From the NCBI GenBank assembly GCA_023251595.1, contig JAHEYM010000252.1:1-6237 (forward strand): a stretch of DNA of 6,237 bases, read 5' to 3'. How positions within the stretch are numbered: the stretch's first letter is position 1; every line of letters starts with the position of its first letter. This DNA is from Bacteroidota bacterium. Lineage in GTDB: Bacteria > Bacteroidota > Bacteroidia > AKYH767-A > JABDAW01. A program made the position numbers and the translations under genes. Of this stretch, positions 1 through 5,430 are shown one piece after another. Below the pieces are notes generated by a model, which did not search any database, was not told the DNA's origin, and saw only the letters and a list, made by a program, of their open reading frames with translations.

Positions 1-474
1 AGTGCTACTATATATGTAATGGTCCAGGACAAGGATGGATTTATTTGGATCAGCACAGATGTCGGTGTTACACGATATGACGGAAAAAGTTTTCACAACT
101 ATACATTGGCGGATGGATTATCAGACAATTATATATTGGCAGTTAAAACTGACTCCAAAGACCGAAAATGGTTTTTGGGATATAATGGCACTGTATCGTA
201 TTGGTTGAATGGGAAAATATATAATGCAGAATCAGATACTTTACTTAGAAACATCACCTCTACAAACTCTTTTCTTGATGTGTTTGAAGACAATGAAAAC
301 AGACTATGGTTCATTTCTCTGTTCGAAAATATTATTCTTGACAAGAATAAAATAATAAGGGTAGATTCAAAAGTTCTCAATGGGTCCGGTATTATTTTGA
401 ATGGTAAATCATGTCCCATCATCCTAACGCCGAATGCTCCATTCTTCAGTAAATATGTTTCCGAAACATTGTAG
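1..474 (+). CDS. N-terminal propeller part of a two-component sensor kinase, 5'-partial, ended by premature TAG
   Basis: The frame is open from base 1 (S-A-T-I-Y-V-M-V-Q-D), so the ATG at 19 is probably internal and the true start and signal peptide lie upstream, likely some 40 codons away. The product is the start of a periplasmic sensor propeller. It shows the two-component-regulator propeller pattern: QDKDGFIWISTDVGVTRYDG, then ADGLSDNYI and a second blade around DSKDRKWFLGYNG, then a third around EDNENRLWFIS. These repeats form ligand-sensing beta-propellers in Bacteroidota hybrid and LytS-type sensors. The frame ends at TAG 472-474, but the same frame continues without another stop to 2847 and resumes propeller and kinase sequence. 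This is therefore the front of one broken gene and not an independent protein. If translated alone it would give a soluble propeller fragment without output domain. Confidence 0.8.
   Translation, partial: SATIYVMVQDKDGFIWISTDVGVTRYDGKSFHNYTLADGLSDNYILAVKTDSKDRKWFLGYNGTVSYWLNGKIYNAESDTLLRNITSTNSFLDVFEDNENRLWFISLFENIILDKNKIIRVDSKVLNGSGIILNGKSCPIILTPNAPFFSKYVSETL
472..474 (+). other. In-frame TAG interrupting the sensor kinase gene
   Basis: Codons on both sides are in the same frame (frame 1). The next codons read P-L-Q-L-N-Y-K-L-K-R-R-R-G-H-L and run straight into propeller sequence at about 520. One base change (CAG, AAG, GAG, TTG, TCG, TGG or TAT/TAC to TAG) explains the break, with no frameshift needed. 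The complete genes in the window end in TAA (2847, 3663, 4778) or TGA (5386), never TAG. Nothing here shows whether the stop is real in the organism, suppressed, or a sequencing error. Confidence 0.85.
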
Positions 475-516
475 CCTCTTCAACTTAACTATAAACTTAA
501 GAGACGCAGGGGACAC

Positions 517-2847
517 TTGAAATCAGCAGACGGCAGTATTTTCTTTCAAGCGAATGAAGGGATTGTCTGGCAAAAGGACACTATGCAAAAACTTTTAATT
601 CCTTTTTCCGGTGAGTTTAATAATTTGAATATAAGTAGTATGACCATGTCAACGGATTCTGTGCTGTGGATAAGCGCAATGGGGCAAGGCATATATGGTT
701 TCAATCTTAAAACCCCGGAAGTCAAGCCTGTTATTTATTTAAAAAATAAATTAACTTCAAGTGTCCTTGCGGATAGAGAAGGAAATATATGGATTAGTAC
801 GGTCGATGAGGGATTATATATGATTCCCGTTTGGGGTAAAAAAGTCGCTATTATTAATCGCGAAAATGGTCTGAGTGATAATTTGTGTTATGCATTGAGT
901 AAACGGATTGATGGGGAACTTTTAATCGGACAAAAAAAAGGCAAAATTCAATCTGTATCAAATGAGAAATTATTTGACGTAAAGATGCCGGAATATGACA
1001 GCGTGTATAATATTGTACACCGGATTATTTCAAGAGGTGATGATGTTTGGATTGCTATGGATGGTGGATTAGTTCACCAAAATCTGAAGACAGGATGTAA
1101 TCATTTTGTGAATTGCAGAGATTTACCCAATTCAATTAAGAAAATGTCCGGTGTAAAAAATATTGCTTTAGGAGAGAATCAAATTTATTTTGATAATGGT
1201 TTCGCGATTATGGAATATCCCGCAAAATGCCCGGCAGATTCCATTTATTTGGCAGACAATTTGAATGTAAAATTCAACAGGATTTACAGCATTTATTGCG
1301 ATTACTCGAACCGAATTTGGTATGGAACGATAGTAGGTTTGCAATCAAAAAAAGACACAATATTTTCCGATCATTCCGAAGAAAATTATCTGCTTGCCGG
1401 TCGCATTAATTCTATTGCGGAGACAGAGGATTCCGTATTAGTGCTTGGAACACATGGTCATGGAATTCTATTTTATAAAAATGGTAAAATATTGAAAAGG
1501 GTGACAATCGCTGATGGTTTATGTGATGATATTTGTCGTAGGCTAGTTGTGCATAAGAATTGTATTTATGCTTGCACTCCTTCAGGAGTGTCCGTTTTAT
1601 TTTATTCAAATGGAAAAGTCCAAAAGATTCAAAACATAAACACAGGCAACTTCCTTCCTTCTAATGATGTGAATGATGTTTTTGCGGATGACATGGATAT
1701 TTCAGTTGCGACAATGGAAGGAGTTGCTATCATAGCTCAAAGTGATTTGAATTCAATCGAACCTTTTGTTCCATTATTATATATTACTGGGGTCAGAGTA
1801 AATGGTGACATCAATTTACCGGAAAGTAAAAGAATATTACGTTATGATGAAAATTCTTTTAGATTTAATTTTATAGGAATATATTTTCAGAAACCTGATG
1901 AGGTGAACTATCGTTACCGGTTAAAATCAGATCAGGCATGGCAAAGCACAGAAAATACAACTTTGGAATTTTCTTTTCTCACATCAGGTACTTATAATTT
2001 TCAATTACAGGCACGTATTCTAACAGGGGAATGGAGTCCAGTCCGATCTTTTCTATTTACAATTTCTCCGCCTTTCTGGGGTACATGGTGGTTCCGACTT
2101 TCCACCATCATCATTTTTTTATCGATAGTTTATTTCGCGGTGAAACGAAGATTAAAAAACGTTAGGGAACGTATAGAAGAAAAAGCAAAAATTGAGAAAC
2201 AAATTACCGAGCTGGAACAGCAAGCGTTGCAGACCATGATGGATCCCCATTTCATTTTTAATGTTATGAATTCTATTCAACATTTCATTAATGCCAATGA
2301 CAAGGAAGCGGCTAATCATTATCTGACCGATTTTGCCAAATTGATTCGTATGAATCTCACGATCTCTTATAAAAGATTCATCCCTCTCGAAGAAGAAATA
2401 AGTTATTTGGAATTGTATTTATCTTTTGAAAAATTAAGGTTTGGTGATAAGCTCACTTATGAAATAGTTGTCGATCCTGCTATAGATGTCTCTGAAACCA
2501 CTATCGCTGTAATGATGATACAACCTTTTATTGAAAATGCGGTTTGGCATGGAATATTGCCGATGAAGGAAGTAGGCCACATCATAATTCAAATTCACAA
2601 AATGGCTGACAAACTGTTAAAGATTACCATTGAAGATAATGGAATAGGGATAAATGAAAAATTTATTTTAAATGATTATCAAATGTTGATTAAGGAAAGT
2701 CATGCTCTAAGTATGACCTTGCAACGATTAAAGCTTTTTGCAAAATTGTCTCCACATGAACTGTACATTCGTTTCAGACACGTTCATCCGAAGCAGGAGT
2801 ATAAGGGTACGATTGTTGAAATGTTGTTACCTGCGATGTTTTATTAA
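517..2847 (+). CDS. LytS/YehU-type sensor histidine kinase with propeller and Y_Y_Y sensor domains (main part of the broken gene)
   Basis: A membrane sensor kinase that would phosphorylate a LytTR-type response regulator. From TTG 517 it is 776 residues; the in-frame region opens at 475, and the first ATG is at 583. Propeller repeats fill about residues 10-410 (ADREGNIWIS at 85, NRENGLSDN, YSNRIWYGT, ADGLCDDIC). A Y_Y_Y domain follows at about 420-518, ending in SPPFWGTWWF, then one membrane helix at about 524-542 and a coiled linker rich in E/K/Q. The kinase core has MMDPHFIFNVMNSIQ with phospho-accepting His578, the LEEEISYLELYLSFEKLRFG helix, N-box QPFIENAVWHG (Asn674) and the ATP-binding EDNGIGI (Asp707). 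The later glycine motif usual in this family is replaced by ESHALSMTLQRL. With the upstream 1-474 part the gene would encode about 990 residues, normal for the family. The TTG start is only where translation could restart; no convincing ribosome site supports it. Kinase identity is very sure; functionality is uncertain because of the TAG. Confidence 0.88.
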   Translation: MKSADGSIFFQANEGIVWQKDTMQKLLIPFSGEFNNLNISSMTMSTDSVLWISAMGQGIYGFNLKTPEVKPVIYLKNKLTSSVLADREGNIWISTVDEGLYMIPVWGKKVAIINRENGLSDNLCYALSKRIDGELLIGQKKGKIQSVSNEKLFDVKMPEYDSVYNIVHRIISRGDDVWIAMDGGLVHQNLKTGCNHFVNCRDLPNSIKKMSGVKNIALGENQIYFDNGFAIMEYPAKCPADSIYLADNLNVKFNRIYSIYCDYSNRIWYGTIVGLQSKKDTIFSDHSEENYLLAGRINSIAETEDSVLVLGTHGHGILFYKNGKILKRVTIADGLCDDICRRLVVHKNCIYACTPSGVSVLFYSNGKVQKIQNINTGNFLPSNDVNDVFADDMDISVATMEGVAIIAQSDLNSIEPFVPLLYITGVRVNGDINLPESKRILRYDENSFRFNFIGIYFQKPDEVNYRYRLKSDQAWQSTENTTLEFSFLTSGTYNFQLQARILTGEWSPVRSFLFTISPPFWGTWWFRLSTIIIFLSIVYFAVKRRLKNVRERIEEKAKIEKQITELEQQALQTMMDPHFIFNVMNSIQHFINANDKEAANHYLTDFAKLIRMNLTISYKRFIPLEEEISYLELYLSFEKLRFGDKLTYEIVVDPAIDVSETTIAVMMIQPFIENAVWHGILPMKEVGHIIIQIHKMADKLLKITIEDNGIGINEKFILNDYQMLIKESHALSMTLQRLKLFAKLSPHELYIRFRHVHPKQEYKGTIVEMLLPAMFY

Positions 2848-2884
2848 TCGTTTTTCCATTCCTTCACTCTTTCATTTTTATTTT

Positions 2885-2918
2885 ACCGTTCCCTAATTCA
2901 CACCTTCCGTTCCCTAAT
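2885..2918 (+). promoter_or_regulatory. Putative LytTR-regulator binding site 1 (direct repeat, 21-bp period)
   Basis: Two copies of CCGTTCCCTAAT begin at 2886 and 2907, identical over 12 bp and exactly 21 bp (two helical turns) apart. LytTR-family regulators bind pairs of about 9-bp direct repeats on one DNA face with this spacing. Known half-sites have the core (A/C)(C/A)GTT, for example CCGTTCGTC for AlgR, so CCGTTC is shared. LytS-type kinases normally signal to LytTR regulators, and the site lies between two such kinases. The repeat is seen directly; the assignment to LytTR is inference. The next gene downstream is the truncated kinase at 3052. Confidence 0.6.
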
Positions 2919-2937
2919 AATTCCAAATTTCAAGGGC

Positions 2938-2968
2938 GAAAGGTTTTACCTTTCAGTTTTACTGAAAG
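2938..2968 (+). repeat. Two overlapping, mutually exclusive inverted repeats
   Basis: Inverted repeat A is GAAAGGT (2938-2944), a TTT loop, and ACCTTTC (2948-2954). Inverted repeat B is CTTTCAG (2950-2956), a TTTTA loop, and CTGAAAG (2962-2968). The CTTTC at 2950-2954 belongs to both, so only one stem can form at a time in RNA. Neither is followed by a proper T-run, so a standard intrinsic terminator is not supported. The right arm of A, with the preceding T, reads TACCTTTC (2947-2954), one mismatch from the Bacteroidota -7 element TAnnTTTG. It sits 40 bp after the second operator repeat, as in the second intergenic region, but has no TTG at -33. Confidence 0.5.
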
Positions 2969-3051
2969 ATAGACCTGACTTGCATATTATTTAATAATAG
3001 GAAAACCTGAAAACTGATCTGGCATTACTGGAACGAAAGGCATCCCAAGCC

Positions 3052-3663
3052 ATGATGGATCCTCATTTTATTTTTAATGTGATTAATTCGATACAATATT
3101 TTGTGAATACCGGCAAGATAGAAGAGGCGAACGTATATCTCGCAGAATTTGCTAAACTAATACGCATTTGCACAGGGTTTTCAGTAAAAAACTCGGTTTT
3201 ACTGGAAGAGGAGATTGCTTATCTTCAATTGTATTTAAAATTTGAAAAACTCAGGTTTGGTGAAGATCTGACTTACGAGATAATTGTGAATCCGGCACTC
3301 CAGGTATCTGAAATATTTATTGCCGTTATGATGATTCAGCCTTTTCTTGAAAATGCGATATGGCATGGGATTTTACCTATGAATGCAAAAGGTCATCTGA
3401 AATTGGAGGTAGATACAGTATCGGATTCTCTGATAAAAATCAGGGTAACAGATGACGGAGTCGGGATCAGTGAAGTATTTATTTGTGATAATTTATTGGC
3501 TCGGATTTCTGAAAGTCATGTCCATTGTACTGCGATCGAACGATTGAAAATTATAACAGCATCTTCAACAGAGAAACTTTATGTCAGTTATTCCTATTTA
3601 AATTCTAAACTCGTAAATAAAGGGACCGTTGCTGAATTCTTATTGCCGGTTATATTTAATTAA
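3052..3663 (+). CDS. Headless LytS-type histidine kinase core, 5'-truncated tandem paralogue
   Basis: A 203-residue kinase core with no sensor, no signal peptide and no membrane helix. It retains MMDPHFIFNVINSIQ with phospho-accepting His5, LEEEIAYLQLYLKFEKLRFG, N-box QPFLENAIWHG (Asn101) and DDGVGI (Asp134/135). It aligns without gaps to the last 203 residues of the preceding kinase, about 108 identical by hand count. Homology extends upstream of the ATG: codons 3001-3051 encode a helix (LALLERKASQA) matching LEQQALQT of the first kinase. That helix begins right after TAA TAA TAG at 2992-3000. ATG 3052 would place the active His only five residues from the N-terminus; CTG codons at 3007, 3019 and 3028 are the only upstream alternatives. 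The frame has no internal stop and the motifs are kept, which suggests either selection or recent truncation. It could be a soluble kinase partner of the first, or a decaying remnant. The family call is sure; function is not. Confidence 0.7.
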   Translation: MMDPHFIFNVINSIQYFVNTGKIEEANVYLAEFAKLIRICTGFSVKNSVLLEEEIAYLQLYLKFEKLRFGEDLTYEIIVNPALQVSEIFIAVMMIQPFLENAIWHGILPMNAKGHLKLEVDTVSDSLIKIRVTDDGVGISEVFICDNLLARISESHVHCTAIERLKIITASSTEKLYVSYSYLNSKLVNKGTVAEFLLPVIFN

Positions 3664-3738
3664 TATTTTAATATTTAAAGAGAGAAGTTATCGAAACATG
3701 ATGCTTGTCATTAAATAAAATCACTTTCATCTCTTTTA

Positions 3739-3771
3739 ACCATTCCCTAACCCGATTCAGCCGTTCCCTCA
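3739..3771 (+). promoter_or_regulatory. Putative LytTR-regulator binding site 2 (direct repeat, 21-bp period)
   Basis: CCATTCCCTAA begins at 3740 and CCGTTCCCTCA at 3761, again exactly 21 bp apart and sharing CC(G/A)TTCCCT with the pair at 2886/2907. The second repeat ends about 10 bp before the -33 element of the promoter at 3780-3809, which places the two half-sites at roughly -75 and -55 from the predicted transcription start. That is a classic activator position. Recurrence of both motif and spacing makes chance unlikely. Binding by a LytTR regulator is inference; no such regulator gene is in the window. Confidence 0.65.
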
Positions 3772-3779
3772 TTTCTTCA

Positions 3780-3809
3780 TTGCAAACATATTTCTTAAGT
3801 ATATGTTTG
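3780..3809 (+). promoter_or_regulatory. Bacteroidota-type -33/-7 promoter for the SprB-repeat protein gene
   Basis: TTG at 3780-3782, a 19-bp spacer, and TATGTTTG at 3802-3809 match the Bacteroidota sigma-ABfr consensus (TTTG, 19-21 bp, TAnnTTTG) with a perfect -7 element. Transcription would start near 3816, giving an AT-rich leader of about 48 nt before ATG 3864. No Shine-Dalgarno sequence is seen, which is normal for the phylum. The operator repeats lie directly upstream. Confidence 0.65.
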
Positions 3810-3811
3810 CA
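3781..3811. repeat. Perfect 11-bp inverted repeat overlapping the promoter
   Basis: TGCAAACATAT (3781-3791) and ATATGTTTGCA (3801-3811) are perfect reverse complements around a 9-nt centre (TTCTTAAGT). The left arm starts within the -33 TTG and the right arm contains most of the -7 element. It ends before the predicted start of transcription, so it should act at the DNA level, for example as a site for a dimeric repressor or activator, and not as an RNA hairpin. The symmetry could partly reflect the -7 sequence, but 11 perfect pairs exceed that. Confidence 0.7.
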
Positions 3812-3863
3812 GTCATAACATAATAAATAATTATCAACCATATAAATTATAAACTCAAATAAA

Positions 3864-4778
3864 ATGAGCAAGACAATTTACAAATTAAACCTGGTTTTCT
3901 CCATTTGTATTTTAATCACTGTCAATTCTTTCTCCCAAACACGGGCAACATATAGAATGGCGACAGATTCGATGACAGTTTCAATGGATTCTAATAATGT
4001 GAGTTGTCATGGTGGAAATGATGGTCTTGCCATCGTGAATGTGATGGGTGGCAATCCACCTTATACGTTTCTTTGGAATGACCCCTCGGCTCAGACAAGT
4101 TTCATAGCCACCAACCTCAGTGCAGGAACCTATACTGTAATCGTTACCGACGATTCGGCAGCGTCGGTTTCCGGAATTGTTACGGTAGTTCAGCCGGTAC
4201 AAATCACAAATATTATTTATCCGGTTATTTGCAGCAACATGACTTTCGACATCGGAGGGCACAGTTATTCTTCTGCCGGATTGTATATAGATACTATCTC
4301 TGCAAACAACGGATGTGACAGCATTGTAACTACGAACCTTTTTATTATTCCATCTTACAATTTTACGGTTGATACATCTATCGTAATTGGCGATAGCTTG
4401 CATATTGGCAATAATTATTATTCTTTAGATGGAAGTTATAATGATACACTGGTTACTGTTGGCGGATGTGACAGTGTTTTCACTTATAACCTTACATTCG
4501 TAGCCGGCATTAAATATGTGAATCAAAATAATTTTGTGGCAACCGTTTATCCAAATCCAATGACCGGGAATGCTGTCATAAAAGTTCCTTCTCATTTCGA
4601 GCAGAAAGAAAAAATATTTGTTCTTTACGACATGTTTGGAAAGCAAATGTTGACACAGCATTTTAGTACTTCAGAAACTGTGATATCAAAGGGAGAACTG
4701 GCGTCCGCAATTTATTATTTTAAAGTGACACTTTCGGGTAATGATGTTTCTGCGAACGGCAAAATTGTCATTCAGTAA
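3864..4778 (+). CDS. Secreted SprB-repeat protein with T9SS type A sorting domain
   Basis: A 304-residue exported surface protein. Residues 1-25 are a signal peptide (basic start, hydrophobic core LVFSICILITV, cleavage near SFSQ). Residues 44-111 form one SprB repeat (VSCHGGNDGLAIVNVMGG, PPYTFLWNDP, LSAGTYTVIVTD), a domain known from the gliding adhesin SprB and many cell-surface proteins. Two copies of a Bacteroidota repeat follow at about 119-162 and 165-213, each with a Y/G-rich stretch, DT and GCDS (NNGCDSIVTTNL, VGGCDSVFTYNL). Residues 223-304 are a Por secretion tail (T9SS type A) with VYPNP and LYDMFGKQM, directing export through type IX secretion and attachment to the surface. Adhesion or matrix binding is plausible but not shown; the single SprB repeat makes it small for the group. 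It is the first gene after the putative LytTR operator and promoter, which makes it the most likely target of the upstream kinases. The start is fixed by the signal peptide. Confidence 0.88.
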   Translation: MSKTIYKLNLVFSICILITVNSFSQTRATYRMATDSMTVSMDSNNVSCHGGNDGLAIVNVMGGNPPYTFLWNDPSAQTSFIATNLSAGTYTVIVTDDSAASVSGIVTVVQPVQITNIIYPVICSNMTFDIGGHSYSSAGLYIDTISANNGCDSIVTTNLFIIPSYNFTVDTSIVIGDSLHIGNNYYSLDGSYNDTLVTVGGCDSVFTYNLTFVAGIKYVNQNNFVATVYPNPMTGNAVIKVPSHFEQKEKIFVLYDMFGKQMLTQHFSTSETVISKGELASAIYYFKVTLSGNDVSANGKIVIQ

Positions 4779-4781
4779 ATC

Positions 4782-4821
4782 GTTGATAAGTTGATAAGTT
4801 GAAGGGTTGACAGGTTGAAAA
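4782..4821 (+). repeat. Five tandem 8-bp repeats, GTTGAnnn
   Basis: Units start at 4782, 4790, 4798, 4806 and 4814: GTTGATAA, GTTGATAA, GTTGAAGG, GTTGACAG, GTTGAAAA. The period is exact and GTTGA is invariant. The array fills most of the 68-bp gap between two T9SS protein genes, immediately after the first one's stop codon. Similar GTTGA-type octamer arrays occur between genes in other Bacteroidota genomes, from memory. No hairpin or promoter is recognisable in the gap. Confidence 0.8.
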
Positions 4822-4846
4822 ATAAATAAACTGAAAATAATAAGAC

Positions 4847-5386
4847 ATGAAATATATATATGAACACATAGAAGTAAGGAAAAGATTAAAAGAACGAAAA
4901 GTTGTACTGCTTTGTTCTCTGTTCTCTCTTCTCTGCATGCTGTCAAATGCTCAGTCTTTCACCGCCAGTGTGATTGGTTCAACAGGAGCCTCAACCAATT
5001 CATCTGGCGGTTCTATGGCATGGACCATTGGTGAGATGATGACCACAACGTATTCTTCACCGGATCATTTTTTCACACAAGGTTTTCACCAACCAGAAGT
5101 AAAAGTGACGTTGGAAGTTAAAAATTATCCGGTGGAAAGTTTTTCCATTTATCCAAATCCGGTTACTGACAGACTGAGTATTGATTTCGGCAGAGCAGAA
5201 GGAAACTATGCCATATATATATATGATATGTTTGGAAATGTTCTGAAAAGTATGAGCTTAATTACTTCAACCCAAAAACAATTAAATATTTCTTTTAAGG
5301 AATTTGCTGACGGAATTTATCTCATTACAATTCTCAATACAAAAGAAAATTCAAGAAGTTCATATAAAATAAATAAATCTGAATGA
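4847..5386 (+). CDS. Small exported protein with T9SS type A sorting domain
   Basis: A 179-residue protein. The start at ATG 4847 gives a long basic N-region (about 18 residues) before the hydrophobic core VVLLCSLFSLLCMLSNA, with cleavage likely near SNAQS; no other in-frame start keeps the signal peptide. The mature part opens with SFTASVIGSTGAS, SMAWTIGEMMTTTY and FFTQGFHQPEV, a short conserved module (IGS-GG, WTIGE, TQGFHQP) often found in front of T9SS tails in Bacteroidota and of unknown function. Residues about 102-179 are the sorting tail (FSIYPNPVTDRLSIDF, IYIYDMFGNVLKS, FADGIYLITI). The protein is therefore almost all sorting signal plus one small module. It follows the SprB-repeat gene by 68 bp and precedes the next exported-protein gene by 44 bp, so co-transcription is plausible. 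A run of alternating TA at 5215-5224 lies in the tail coding sequence. Confidence 0.85.
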   Translation: MKYIYEHIEVRKRLKERKVVLLCSLFSLLCMLSNAQSFTASVIGSTGASTNSSGGSMAWTIGEMMTTTYSSPDHFFTQGFHQPEVKVTLEVKNYPVESFSIYPNPVTDRLSIDFGRAEGNYAIYIYDMFGNVLKSMSLITSTQKQLNISFKEFADGIYLITILNTKENSRSSYKINKSE

Positions 5387-5398
5387 GGCGCATTCAGA
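5378..5398 (+). terminator. Hairpin over the stop codon, possible weak terminator or attenuator
   Basis: TCTGAATG (5378-5385) and CATTCAGA (5391-5398) pair perfectly over 8 bp around an AGGCG loop. The TGA stop (5384-5386) straddles the stem and loop. The sequence after it is AT-rich (AATAATAATTT) but has no uninterrupted T-run, so full termination is doubtful; partial termination or mRNA 3'-end protection is equally possible. Confidence 0.35.
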
Positions 5399-5430
5399 AA
5401 TAATAATTTAAACCATTCATCCCTAATAAA

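Noticed and set aside
2855..2865. CCATTCCTTC upstream of the first operator as a third half-site.
   Set aside because: It lies 30 bp, not 21 bp, from the next half-site and breaks the CCC core.
3664..3680. AT-rich dyad (TATTTTAATATTTAAA) after the second kinase as a terminator.
   Set aside because: It is short, pure A/T, has no stable stem and no separate T-run.
3668..3871. A 67-codon open frame on the minus strand across the second intergenic region.
   Set aside because: It starts at TTG, overlaps the direct-repeat operator, the promoter and the start of the next gene, and shows no recognisable domain.
3981..4403. A 140-codon minus-strand frame inside the SprB-repeat gene.
   Set aside because: It is antisense to a well supported coding sequence with clear domains, and its protein resembles no family.
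4848..4862. Alternating AT runs at the start of the 179-aa gene and at 5215-5224 as phase-variation tracts.
   Set aside because: They are only about 10 bases long and arise from Tyr/Ile codons in an AT-rich genome; no length variation can be seen here.
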